DNA of 55,275 nucleotides from assembly GCA_012518215.1 (NCBI GenBank), contig JAAYSV010000055.1, positions 1 to 55,275 on the forward strand, read 5' to 3'. Source of the DNA: Bacillota bacterium (lineage in GTDB: Bacteria; Bacillota; Dethiobacteria; DTU022; PWGO01). Shown here piece after piece: positions 1 to 10,955 of the stretch; the first letter of the stretch is position 1, and each line of letters opens with the position of its first letter. The notes beneath the pieces were generated by a model. The model did not search any database and was not told where the DNA came from. It saw only the letters and a program-made list of their open reading frames with translations. A program made the translations under genes and the position numbers.

Positions 1-13
1 CCGTACCCGTGCT

Positions 14-39
14 AAAGCCTGTATTTACAGGGCTTTATA
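14..39. repeat. Hairpin-forming inverted repeat downstream of cas2
   Basis: AAAGCCTGTA and TACAGGGCTTT face each other across two bases and would form a stem of about ten pairs with one bulged G. It lies some 215 bases past the cas2 stop codon in the direction of cas transcription. There is no T-run, so a terminator call is weak. It could instead belong to a CRISPR leader or to sequence beyond the window edge. The rest of 1-255 is AT-rich and I see no gene or repeated unit in it. Confidence 0.4.
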
Positions 40-255
40 GGCCATTATGCGAGAGGTACTCTTTTCAAGGCCATTTTCATCAATTAATTCTATTATAATT
101 ATATACAAATAACACTTGAGTTGCAAAGGTTTCAATCAAATATGGCCAATCATTCCTTCTTTCTTCACCACACAGCCTCTCGCATCCCTATATTACCAGG
201 AAACTTGAGCCTTATATATGTATTTTATTGTCAAAGAACGTCAAAATCTAGCTTT

Positions 256-546
256 CTAGACTATTACTGCAGTCGATTCCTCAAAATCAACAGAACGCCC
301 AAGAAATTCAAAAGCCTCTTTTCCCCGCCCCTTCACCGGACCGGTGTCAATGATCATCACTCTATCCTCTTTGTGATGGATAATGTCCGTTATGGCCGAA
401 ATTAGAATTACTTTCTCTTGCCTTGACAGTTCACAGGAAAACACGGAGTACTGCAGGGGGTCACCAAACCCGCGCATTTTCTTGAACATTCTCGTCAATC
501 TTTTTGCGTCGGAAATGTCGTAACAGACTATATAACGGTTGCGCAT
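256..546 (-). CDS. cas2: CRISPR-associated endoribonuclease/integrase subunit Cas2
   Basis: This is a 96-residue Cas2, the small ferredoxin-fold dimer that bridges two Cas1 dimers in the spacer-integration complex. The N-terminal strand IVCYDISD carries the family's conserved aspartate at the end of beta-1. It is followed by the usual basic stretch (RLTRMFKKMRGFG), the YSVFSCELS strand and a VMIIDTGP strand. Length is normal for Cas2. An AAGGAG sequence lies just upstream of the ATG. The gene starts 26 bases after the cas4/cas1 fusion stop and is the last gene of the minus-strand cas operon. In many Cas2 proteins nuclease activity is dispensable, so the role is best stated as adaptation. Confidence 0.95.
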   Translation of the reverse strand: MRNRYIVCYDISDAKRLTRMFKKMRGFGDPLQYSVFSCELSRQEKVILISAITDIIHHKEDRVMIIDTGPVKGRGKEAFEFLGRSVDFEESTAVIV

Positions 547-572
547 ATCTTTTCTCCTTGATCAATCTGGTT

Positions 573-2297
573 TTATCTTACAAGGAAAGCAGGATAAGTT
601 TTGATTTCACCATTCAAATAACGCCCCAGTAGCCTCGCTTGCAATTCCAGAACCCTTCTGTAGCTGATAGAATAACCCAGGACCGGATGTGTAACCAGCG
701 TGTCCATACGCCTTTCATAAGTAGCAAGGAATTTCTTGCGTCCTTCGCCATCAAGCGCTACGCTTCCTGCTCGAAAAATGAAATTTTCCCTGGTTATTTC
801 ATTGTTATTAATAGCTGTTAAAACCACAGAGTCGGCGATAATGGGCCGGAATTCTTCCATCAGATCAAGAGCAAGGGCCGGCCGGCCGTAGCGCGGCCGA
901 TGATAAAAGCCAAGGTATGGGTCAAATCCAACTGCAAGGAGGGTAACCATCAGATCTTTGTTTAACAGTGAATAGGCGTAAGACAGCAATGCGTTTATGG
1001 GGTCCCTGGGTGGGCGGCGATTGCGAGTTTTGAAGATAAAGGATACGTCTTTTTTGTATTCCTCCGCCTTCACCAGCTCAGCAAACTTTGAAAAATAGAC
1101 CTTGGCTGCCGCACCTTCAATTCCCAATAATATGTCACTGCTCTTGACATGCCTGGCCCTGGTTGACAATCGATACAATTCATCAACTGTTTTTTTGTCG
1201 GGAGAAGGATGATTGCGCCGGTAAAAAGTGCGGCAATTTCTTATCTTGGTATTAACAAATATTCTGGCCAGATCGAGGCTTTGTTCCTGATTGGCAGCAA
1301 CCCTGAACTGGCGTATCCTCAATTCAATGTTCTTGTGGGTCATCCCCGTATTGTAACCATAAAACCATCCGCCGTAGGAAAAATAACATACAGGTATGTT
1401 ACGCGTATTCAATTCACGCAAAGCTTGCGTGGAAATCTGTATATTGCCAAAAACGCATAGTTGAGATATGTCCATCAGCCGTACTTCTTTCAAAATCTTT
1501 CCCTTACGCCTGATGGTCAGCAGGTCACCTTTTTTACCCACAGAAACCCCCTGTTCCTGGATATAAACAGGCAGGGCATCCTGCCTGGCAGGAATTAGAC
1601 GGCGGTTTTCTCCGCCTTTCATGTCTTTCTCAAACAAAAGGTTGGTTTCGTCAGGCAAGCAGATGCCAACAAGGGAACAACGCGGGCATTTCGGACTATC
1701 CTTCAATGGTTCCGGTATGCTACCTCCAAGTGCTGTTTCAATCAATTCATCTCTCAAGGCAAGCGTCCGTTCAATCAATTCATCTTCTATCGGCACCATG
1801 GTTCTTTTTTTGGATCCTGCATAATAAATTATGCCATGGTCACATCTATAACCGTGATCCTGCAGAATAAGAGCTTGGGCACAGAGCTGAACACGATCCG
1901 GTTCCCATGCGCCTTCGGGAAGATCGGGCATACTTCCCCGTTTATAATCAACCGGAACTACCCTTTCCGGTTCTATTTCCAGAAGGTCTATTCTGGCGAT
2001 CAGACGATATTTCTCACTGGAAATCAAAACCGAACGGGCTTGCACAATCTCCGGAGGAAGGTCATCATGGTCCGGAAGATCTCCCCTTTCACGATCAACC
2101 CGCCGATGCTTGAAACGTCCCTCAAGGGTGTCAGCGCTTTCGGCAAATTCACCTTGCACCCATTCAAGATAAAAAAGCCGGCGGCAGTATGTAAATTCAT
2201 TGAGCATGCGCGCCGGGATATAATCCGGCAGTCCTTCATCAACCGTTACCCGGGAATTTTTATGTTCAGTTTTATTCATCTTTATATCGTTGTTCAT
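573..2297 (-). CDS. cas4/cas1: Cas4-Cas1 fusion protein (type I-G adaptation)
   Basis: This 574-residue protein joins Cas4 (about residues 30-220) to Cas1 (about 235-574). The Cas4 half has C38 near the start and C204-x2-C207-x5-C213 near its end, the four cysteines of its Fe-S cluster. RecB-type nuclease residues are visible as D104 and D117-Y-K119. In the Cas1 half the metal ligands appear as E394 (GIEGAAA), H466 (FYHRPRYGR) and D478 (LALDLMEEF). Cas4-Cas1 fusions are characteristic of type I-G (I-U) systems, where the Cas4 part trims prespacers and selects the PAM. The gene lies 51 bases after csb2 and 26 before cas2. The ribosome binding site before the first ATG is weak, and an ATG at codon 7 is an alternative start. 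No frameshift or missing catalytic residue is seen. Confidence 0.95.
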   Translation of the reverse strand: MNNDIKMNKTEHKNSRVTVDEGLPDYIPARMLNEFTYCRRLFYLEWVQGEFAESADTLEGRFKHRRVDRERGDLPDHDDLPPEIVQARSVLISSEKYRLIARIDLLEIEPERVVPVDYKRGSMPDLPEGAWEPDRVQLCAQALILQDHGYRCDHGIIYYAGSKKRTMVPIEDELIERTLALRDELIETALGGSIPEPLKDSPKCPRCSLVGICLPDETNLLFEKDMKGGENRRLIPARQDALPVYIQEQGVSVGKKGDLLTIRRKGKILKEVRLMDISQLCVFGNIQISTQALRELNTRNIPVCYFSYGGWFYGYNTGMTHKNIELRIRQFRVAANQEQSLDLARIFVNTKIRNCRTFYRRNHPSPDKKTVDELYRLSTRARHVKSSDILLGIEGAAAKVYFSKFAELVKAEEYKKDVSFIFKTRNRRPPRDPINALLSYAYSLLNKDLMVTLLAVGFDPYLGFYHRPRYGRPALALDLMEEFRPIIADSVVLTAINNNEITRENFIFRAGSVALDGEGRKKFLATYERRMDTLVTHPVLGYSISYRRVLELQARLLGRYLNGEIKTYPAFLVR

Positions 2298-2348
2298 CGC
2301 TCAATTTTTCTTTCATTATTTTGATAATGGCAATTCTCTGCTGAGTTC

Positions 2349-4828
<2,480 letters not shown>

Positions 4829-7039
4829 TTACAGAACAACTCCTTCCATTTTTTGATTTTCCAATTCAGGTTCTACAAGTATTTTGCCGGCGAGCCTGGA
4901 CCAGCCACCCACCGGAATGATCATCGAGGCTGCCAGCCGCTTTTTCAGTTCCGGCGAAACGATAAAATGAGCCTCCCGGGGGCTGACAAGAAGGGCAAAA
5001 CCACTTGCTGCAAGTCGCCTCAATGCCATCCTTGTCGCGGAATCGAAATCTTCGGCACGCAATCTTCCCAGCATGGCCCGGTCAATCTTTACATGAATTG
5101 GTTCAGCCTCCGGGGGCCAGCGCAGGGGGCCGGGCAAGAAAACCAGTTTCAACAGCGCATAAACCGGATAGGGTTCGTCGCGGCCGGTAACAGCCCGTTC
5201 AGGGAGATCCTCCTTTCTGGCATACTGCCACCTTATCAGAGACATGCCGATCAGAAGGGCAAGAATGCGCTTCTCCTCAAGTTTGCCATCAAGAAATAAT
5301 CTGACATCGGCAAGTTCCGCCCGGAACCTGCTGCCCAATGGCAGCTGGCTTGTTTCGGTGCCTTTCCGCAGAAAACGTTTCTCGAGAATGGCGGAAAGGG
5401 TTCGCGGTAGGTCGGTTATGCCGACATTGTAATTTTTTTCTTCCCATGCCAGCCTTCCGCTCCTGTCCACTGCTACCGGTTCCAGGTTCTCGCGGATGCT
5501 TCCTCCCTCACCATCATAATCATGGATGGAAGATACGGAGGCGGCGATACGATATCCCGCGCTGCCATCATCGAGGGGTATGATCCAGCGGGGTGAGATG
5601 GTCAGCGGCGGCATGTTTTTCTGCATAACCCCGTTTAAAGCCACGTCCTGCGAGGCCTGCCCCAGGGCCATGATTATCTCCTGAAGACGCCGCGGGCCAC
5701 CGTAACGGCAGTAGGAAAATATCGCTTCCTCGATGTTTTTCAGGGTATTTCGATAGCGGGCAGGGGTTCCTTTGCTGTGACATTCTCGCCTGAGACGATC
5801 CACCCACCAGTCGGTTTCATCCAGCAGCCGGACCGTGGGCCTGGAAGTAACCGGAAAGAGCCCCAGAGAAGAAGCGAAGTACATATTTCCGCTGCGGGAT
5901 CCGGAGAGGAAACCTATTCTCTGGAAGGAAGTGATGCCCCGGTCTATCCCCAGCGAGGCCGCGGCCCGGGCAAAATCAACGCCATTCCGCGCCGTCCTCT
6001 GACCTACGCGGGCACGACCCTCGGAAAATAGGTAGCTGATTTCCGGCAGGGATGCCGGGTTTTTCCAGAGCGGAAGCCATATTTCTCCACGACTTCCTTT
6101 ATCAGCATCATCGGTCGAGACTGTACCCCAGCCGGCAGCAGATGTACCCCTGACGGTGAAAGGAAAGGAGGAACCGCGCATCTGATGTTCCAGCTGGCGC
6201 GATACGGAACCGGCAAACAAGAACAATCCTTCCATGGCCAGAATATAATCCCAGGGGTTGACCAGGTTCACCCCACCATGGCCATTGGTACTGCTGTTGG
6301 GCCCCCCCGAACCTCCCGGCAAGAATTGCCCGGAGGAACCTTTTTCGATTTTTACCGCCCCCGGTTGAAAAAGTGCACTACGCAGGCGGGAAAGATTCAG
6401 AGCACGATTTTGCTTGTATTTTTTGTCGTCCACATCCGTTTTGCTCACGGGGATAACTTGTTGGAGATATCCCATGTGTGTGGCGGTAAATTCAAGGTTT
6501 CCATCGTTGCCGCCGCTTCCCATCAACGGTGCGAAAGAAGGATTATCATCGCTCAGGGCCAGTACCACATCCATCAATTCCACAAAACTATCGGGCATTT
6601 CTGACCGGCAACGTTCGATCAACGATGTCTTGACTTCTTTTAGCTTTTTCTGCTGTTTCTTGCCGTATTCGAGCCCCAGAGCCGCCAGTATGTCCTTGCT
6701 TCCAGCAATGACATCGATATATTCCCGGTAGCGCTCCTCCTCGGAATAAAATATGCTTTCAAGAATCCTCAGGGCAGCGTCGCCATAAAATCCGCTTCTG
6801 TTATTCCAAGGAGCAATGATGGGCGTGGGAATATATTCATCGATGAAAAATTCAAGGAGCTCTTCTTCGGAAAGAGTGGTGGAAAGAAAAAACATTCCGT
6901 TCTCCCACCAGCCGCGCACGCCTTTGTCTTTCTGTCGGGCAACGAGCCTGAGGATTCCCAGAGATTTGAGATAATGGAGCAGGGGTTCCGGACTACAACC
7001 CGTAAGCATATGCGTATGTTGTTGGAATTTACCGGACAT
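4829..7039 (-). CDS. csx17: Type I-G large subunit Csx17 (Cas8g/Cas8u)
   Basis: This 736-residue protein is the large subunit of the type I-G interference complex, expected to recognise the PAM and recruit Cas3. It has the Csx17 N-terminal signature: LTGCSPEPLLHYLKSLGILR, then RGWWENGMFFL and PTPIIAPWNNRSGFY. In most relatives the last block reads close to PWNGGSGF, so the NNRSGF here is a local variation. A glycine/serine-rich low-complexity stretch (SGQFLPGGSGGPNSSTNGHGG, about residues 245-265) is a likely flexible loop. Translation starts three bases after the cas3 stop and ends directly at the csb1 start. Length is within the family range. Confidence 0.92.
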   Translation of the reverse strand: MSGKFQQHTHMLTGCSPEPLLHYLKSLGILRLVARQKDKGVRGWWENGMFFLSTTLSEEELLEFFIDEYIPTPIIAPWNNRSGFYGDAALRILESIFYSEEERYREYIDVIAGSKDILAALGLEYGKKQQKKLKEVKTSLIERCRSEMPDSFVELMDVVLALSDDNPSFAPLMGSGGNDGNLEFTATHMGYLQQVIPVSKTDVDDKKYKQNRALNLSRLRSALFQPGAVKIEKGSSGQFLPGGSGGPNSSTNGHGGVNLVNPWDYILAMEGLFLFAGSVSRQLEHQMRGSSFPFTVRGTSAAGWGTVSTDDADKGSRGEIWLPLWKNPASLPEISYLFSEGRARVGQRTARNGVDFARAAASLGIDRGITSFQRIGFLSGSRSGNMYFASSLGLFPVTSRPTVRLLDETDWWVDRLRRECHSKGTPARYRNTLKNIEEAIFSYCRYGGPRRLQEIIMALGQASQDVALNGVMQKNMPPLTISPRWIIPLDDGSAGYRIAASVSSIHDYDGEGGSIRENLEPVAVDRSGRLAWEEKNYNVGITDLPRTLSAILEKRFLRKGTETSQLPLGSRFRAELADVRLFLDGKLEEKRILALLIGMSLIRWQYARKEDLPERAVTGRDEPYPVYALLKLVFLPGPLRWPPEAEPIHVKIDRAMLGRLRAEDFDSATRMALRRLAASGFALLVSPREAHFIVSPELKKRLAASMIIPVGGWSRLAGKILVEPELENQKMEGVVL

Positions 7040-7042
7040 ATT

Positions 7043-9538
7043 TCACACCTCCTTTTTCTTCTTCCCGCCCATGCTGGCTCTGATATCTGCCGCACGTAGA
7101 CAGGTTTCCAGGAAAGAAAGTTTTATCACTCCGAATGCATCACGCAGTCTGAGCATTCTTTCCAGCCAGGAGGCGCCCCTTTCGCCATCCCGCCCCATTT
7201 CAATCATGGAAAGATCCAGTACCGTCTCGGGCAAGGATACGCCTCCACCCAGATCGGCCTGAGAAACGGTGCTCCCATCCCAGATCCCTCTGGTTATCCG
7301 TGTTTCAGGCGGCAATCCTTCCGGAACTCTCTCATCGGGAAGGGAACGCACCGAGAGCCGCACTTTGCCATGGTGGGCAGCGATAAGAAAAGCTACCAGA
7401 TTCAGTTCCATGGGGAAGGATTTCGCCAGAAATGTTCCGCCCTGCAAAAAAGCAAGTGCTCCGGCCAGTTCGTGTCTGAAGTAACGTTGCCGATGACGCT
7501 TGTTCCCGGGCGATTTGGCCCAGATCATGCCATCCCGGGGCAAGTTGCCATCCTGATTGCTTCTATGCATGGTTTCTTGAAAAACCTCGTGTGCTTTGCC
7601 AGCATCATGATATCGGGCCGAAATCAAGAGCATGCAGCGTTCGGTCGGTTTCAACCATAAAGTTTCGGTAATCTGTTCGAGTTTGGCCACCACTTCATCG
7701 GTATGCTCGCTCAGCGTCTGCCAGCCACCCTGGCTGAATGAATATTGATCTTCTTCGGTATCATCGGTCTTGATACTGGCCGGAACGATAGCAACAGGTT
7801 CTACTTCTTTCCCCTTCTCTCCGTGCCAGCCCCTATCCGGCGAGTATCCGCCGGCTGCCGCCGGCAGAAGAATGGTCATGCCGGGTCGGATCTCGTTGCT
7901 ATTTACCTTCCGCCATCTTCCATCAAGGTAATCCCAGCGCCAGACGTTCCCCTCCATCCTGGAAACAAAAGCCCTCGCTGTACCAATGTTGACAGCACAG
8001 AGTTCATCTTGATGAAAAATTTCCAGATCTGCCGGAGGCTCCCCCTTCTTGTCCAAGTGCCGCCAGACAAAATGAACATCGATGTCTTCTGTATCACGCA
8101 CAAAACGAGACACGTCGATGTCACTACCTGAAAGGTCGGGGGCAGTGTCAAACAGTTCAATAAAATCTTTCCGACGAATGACATGACGGAAAGCAAGCCC
8201 CGTCTCCACGCCGGGCAATCCAGCGGGCGATGCCGATCCGCCCTTCAATTTTTCCAGAAGTGTCCGCGTTTCCGCCATTTCCTCCGGGCTGTAAGGGGAA
8301 GCATCCCTGTCTTCAACGTCTATCCAGTAAACCTGGGCCTCATCATATTCTCCGAAACGGTTGCACCTCCCCAGGCGCTGCACCATGGCCGGCCACGAGC
8401 AGAGTTCGGTATAAAGAGTTTGTGATGATATGTTCACGCCTGCCTCCACTGCCTGGGTAGCCACGATGATTCTTCGTTCATGTTTTTCCGGAATTCTTTT
8501 ATTGATTTGTTTTCTTTCTGCAGGCCTGAAACGCGAATGAACCAGCAACAAATCAAAATCATTTTCCCTCGTTCGAGCCCGTTCATTCTGCAATGCTCTG
8601 AAAATCTTCTGAGCATGGGCTACCCGATTAACGATCACCAATATCTGATCTCCCTCTTCCATGGATGCGATAATCTTCAAAGATAATTCTTTATAATACT
8701 TCGCACTATTTTTCCTGGCCGCGATCTCCAACTTCCTGACTGTCTTCCTCGCCGTGAGACGTTTTTTCAAACTCTCAACTTGACGGTCTTCATCCGCAAG
8801 TTCGAATGTTGATAGACTTGCTGCAATCGGGGAGAAGTCAACGGTTTCAAACCAGCGTCGGTCGATAGTCGCGGACATCCACAGATATTTATTGGGCCTG
8901 CAAGTAGGCATTGTTTTGTTAAAAGCCGCAAGCTGTGCGCTCGTAGCCAGCCCCGAGCCCATCAGCTGCACCTCATCGAAGACCCACTGACAATCGTTAT
9001 TCAAAAGCCCAAAGGCCATCGGCCATTTGAAACGGCTCATGGCATAACCGCGATTGAGAGCACGTGAGATAAGCATGTCCTGAGTGCCGATAATTATCTG
9101 TGTTTTTTCAGGATAGAGAAGCCATTCTTCATCAATTTCTCCACCCATGATGATATGGGTCCCGATCCTTTCCGGGATCATCCCCGCTTTTTCCAGGTTC
9201 TCCAACATCTTTTTGCAGTCCCGGTAGGTCTGTTCCACCAGCGTGCGCATGGGCAGGCAGTAAACCAGGCGGCGCGGTACACGGCCATGAGTTTCACCCG
9301 GTTCTATTATTTCGTGAAAACCCCGTCTGACCGAGTCAGGCGACAACACATCGCGTGCTGTTTGATCGGAATACTTGAGGCGCCGCCAGAGCCACGCCAA
9401 TATGACTGCGTAGGTTTTTCCCGACCCGGTAGGAGCACCGAGAAAACATGGTAATTCTTCCGAAGTAGCCATCTTGACCTGGTAGGGAAAAGGCTGATGG
9501 CCGGTTGCCTCCCGGAAAAATAATTCGTAATTGTTCAC
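7043..9538 (-). CDS. cas3: Cas3 helicase-nuclease with C-terminal HD domain
   Basis: This 831-residue Cas3 has the domain order typical of type I-G, with helicase first and HD nuclease last. Helicase motifs visible are Walker A GAPTGSGKT (residues 34-42), the DExH-like DEVQ (188-191), MSATI (221-225), VATQAVEAGVNI (359-370) and QRLGRCNRFGE (387-397). The HD domain shows H612, H644-D645 (YHDAGK), H689 (FRHE) and H722-H723 (AHHGK). Cas3 is recruited by Cascade to unwind and degrade target DNA. The start codon is GTG, with GGAGG and a nearer AGGA upstream. It is the first gene of the operon, behind the promoter at 9593-9621. Helicase and nuclease residues look intact, so interference is probably functional. 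Confidence 0.95.
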   Translation of the reverse strand: MNNYELFFREATGHQPFPYQVKMATSEELPCFLGAPTGSGKTYAVILAWLWRRLKYSDQTARDVLSPDSVRRGFHEIIEPGETHGRVPRRLVYCLPMRTLVEQTYRDCKKMLENLEKAGMIPERIGTHIIMGGEIDEEWLLYPEKTQIIIGTQDMLISRALNRGYAMSRFKWPMAFGLLNNDCQWVFDEVQLMGSGLATSAQLAAFNKTMPTCRPNKYLWMSATIDRRWFETVDFSPIAASLSTFELADEDRQVESLKKRLTARKTVRKLEIAARKNSAKYYKELSLKIIASMEEGDQILVIVNRVAHAQKIFRALQNERARTRENDFDLLLVHSRFRPAERKQINKRIPEKHERRIIVATQAVEAGVNISSQTLYTELCSWPAMVQRLGRCNRFGEYDEAQVYWIDVEDRDASPYSPEEMAETRTLLEKLKGGSASPAGLPGVETGLAFRHVIRRKDFIELFDTAPDLSGSDIDVSRFVRDTEDIDVHFVWRHLDKKGEPPADLEIFHQDELCAVNIGTARAFVSRMEGNVWRWDYLDGRWRKVNSNEIRPGMTILLPAAAGGYSPDRGWHGEKGKEVEPVAIVPASIKTDDTEEDQYSFSQGGWQTLSEHTDEVVAKLEQITETLWLKPTERCMLLISARYHDAGKAHEVFQETMHRSNQDGNLPRDGMIWAKSPGNKRHRQRYFRHELAGALAFLQGGTFLAKSFPMELNLVAFLIAAHHGKVRLSVRSLPDERVPEGLPPETRITRGIWDGSTVSQADLGGGVSLPETVLDLSMIEMGRDGERGASWLERMLRLRDAFGVIKLSFLETCLRAADIRASMGGKKKKEV

Positions 9539-9592
9539 AGGCAGTCCTTGCCTCCTTTCACAATATTGCTTCTATTCTGCATATTTAAACAT

Positions 9593-9621
9593 ATTTTAAC
9601 AGTTTCTTGGTTTTTTAACAA
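9593..9621 (-). promoter_or_regulatory. Sigma-A type promoter of the cas operon
   Basis: On the minus strand TTGTTA (9616-9621) and TAAAAT (9593-9598) are separated by exactly 17 bases, a good match to the housekeeping consensus. The element is about 55 bases upstream of the cas3 GTG start. No other minus-strand gene is close enough to drive the cas genes by a short read-through, so this is the likely operon promoter. Confidence 0.65.
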
Positions 9622-9638
9622 CGGCAGGAAATCAATTG

Positions 9639-9656
9639 CTGACAGCATGTTGTCAG
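9639..9656. promoter_or_regulatory. Palindrome just upstream of the cas promoter -35 box
   Basis: CTGACA and TGTCAG form a perfect inverted repeat around a six-base spacer, GCATGT. A further CTGACA half-site occurs about a dozen bases farther upstream. The position, about 18 bases beyond the -35 hexamer, suits a transcription-factor operator controlling cas expression. The regulator is unknown and no regulator gene lies in the cas cluster. Confidence 0.35.
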
Positions 9657-9738
9657 GGTGGTCGCTGACAGGGGGCTTATTTTTTTCTTGCACGGGGAGT
9701 ATCTGTCCGCTTTCCGATTGTTTTCCGAACCCGCGGGG

Positions 9739-9762
9739 GCATCACCCGGATCAGGGTGATGC
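9739..9762 (-). terminator. Stem-loop downstream of the PIG-L deacetylase gene
   Basis: GCATCACCC and GGGTGATGC form a perfect nine-pair stem with a six-base loop, 62 bases past the deacetylase stop. It is not followed by a T-run on the minus strand, so it may be a factor-assisted terminator or 3'-end stabiliser that insulates the cas operon. The intergenic region 9539-9823 otherwise holds only the cas promoter and its palindrome. Confidence 0.4.
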
Positions 9763-9823
9763 GGGGTTGCACAGTGCTTTTTTGCACCTCCGGCGGTAAG
9801 CCGAAAGGTGGGGTGCGTGATTC

Positions 9824-10690
9824 TTACTGCGAGGAGAGTTTCCGGTACGCTTCGATAGTCTCGGCTGAAAATCGGGCAATGATCTGCTGCATGAAAGTGT
9901 CGATTTCCAACGATCTGTCCTGAATCAGGGGGATCATCTCCAGAGCATAGATCAACGCCTCTGCCCGGTCGACGGAGTGGGCATCGGCATAGGTGGCGTT
10001 GGCAAGGCGCCGCCCGGCGGTGGCCAGGTCGAGCCGCTTGCCGGCGGATATCTGGGAATCGTGGGCACGGATGAGCTCCGCCGCCAGTTCCGGCCGGGCC
10101 GAAACATCGAGAGCCACCCTGTCCTTTCCGGGCAACCATTCCAGCCCCCTCCAGACTTCAGCACCGTAGAGTCTGGCCGGATGGAGACGGGCGGGAAGGC
10201 GGCGCAGGGTGGTGATCACCCGGAGTGCAACGGCCAGGTGAGTGTCGTGTTTGTCGAACAGGTTGTGCGTGTACATCGTTTCGGGGGTGGCAGCGGAGAT
10301 CAGCGTTTCGAGGTCGGTGTCCGGCCCTTCGTCTCCGGTGTCCCTGGCCCGTTCGCTGCGGTAATCGAGAAGTGCCAGGCCGGAATACTTGCCGATGACG
10401 GCGGCCTCCATCTGTTCTTCCATGCGGATCCGCCTGATCTCCTCGTCACTCAGGGAGGCATATTCTCCCTCACGTGGGCTACCGCGGCCGTCGGTGATGA
10501 CCACGCCAAAAAAATGTTTCCTGTCATCTTCATAGCACTGCAGGATGCCGTGGTAAGCCGCTATTTCCAGATCATCCTGGTGGGCGACGATGCCCATGTG
10601 CGTTGTTCTTCCGAGTGCTTCTTCGGGTGTGGAGCCGTCGGGTACGAATATCCGGGCTCCGGAATTGGCAAGTTTCATGAATGCTGTCAT
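9824..10690 (-). CDS. PIG-L/LmbE-family zinc-dependent deacetylase
   Basis: This 288-residue protein is of the PIG-L/LmbE family, zinc metalloenzymes that remove N-acetyl groups from sugars or sugar conjugates. The zinc-binding motif reads AHQDDLE, a variant of the usual AHPDDE with Q for P. The third-ligand motif HNLFDKHDTHLAV is intact. The start was set at the ATG at 10690 because GGAGGGG lies directly upstream. An ATG ten codons earlier lacks such a site, and the ATG four codons later is also possible. The substrate is unknown; the neighbouring GH106-like hydrolase would fit a carbohydrate role, but the two are separated by an acyl-CoA dehydrogenase. There is no signal peptide, so it is probably cytoplasmic. 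Confidence 0.85.
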   Translation of the reverse strand: MTAFMKLANSGARIFVPDGSTPEEALGRTTHMGIVAHQDDLEIAAYHGILQCYEDDRKHFFGVVITDGRGSPREGEYASLSDEEIRRIRMEEQMEAAVIGKYSGLALLDYRSERARDTGDEGPDTDLETLISAATPETMYTHNLFDKHDTHLAVALRVITTLRRLPARLHPARLYGAEVWRGLEWLPGKDRVALDVSARPELAAELIRAHDSQISAGKRLDLATAGRRLANATYADAHSVDRAEALIYALEMIPLIQDRSLEIDTFMQQIIARFSAETIEAYRKLSSQ

Positions 10691-10725
10691 CTCCCCTCCG
10701 GGTTGTCCCTGCCGGGGCAAAGGTT

Positions 10726-10737
10726 GTGCACGTGCAC
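10726..10737. promoter_or_regulatory. 12-base perfect palindrome upstream of the deacetylase gene
   Basis: GTGCACGTGCAC lies 36 bases before the deacetylase start. A CATAAT sequence, a possible -10 box, sits just upstream of it on the minus strand. The arrangement could be an operator in the 5' leader. No second copy is seen in the window, so support is limited to symmetry and position. Confidence 0.3.
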
Positions 10738-10911
10738 TTCTCTGTATTATGATGCACCTTGCCGGCAGCCGCTACACGTGTGCATCCGATTCATGCCTTC
10801 CGACGGCTGCCCCGTTTCGGGGCGGGGGAAGCGGTGCCGGGCTGTTCCGCCTGTATTCACGGGGGCAGCTCCTGCCTGAACCGTCCTCCTTCCGCCCCGG
10901 AACATATCAGG

Positions 10912-10940
10912 GGTGAAGAGCAGGGATGTTCTTCTTCACC
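10912..10940 (-). terminator. Stem-loop after the acyl-CoA dehydrogenase gene
   Basis: GGTGAAGA and TCTTCACC form a perfect eight-pair stem with a 13-base loop, about 16 bases past the acyl-CoA dehydrogenase stop. No T-run follows on the minus strand, so it is a weak terminator candidate or a 3' stabilising hairpin. Confidence 0.35.
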
Positions 10941-10955
10941 TCGTTTCATGCCACG

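Noticed and set aside
1-255. A CRISPR array or its leader next to cas2
   Set aside because: Only one inverted repeat and AT-rich sequence are seen; no unit of 28-37 bases recurs, so an array cannot be claimed inside the window.
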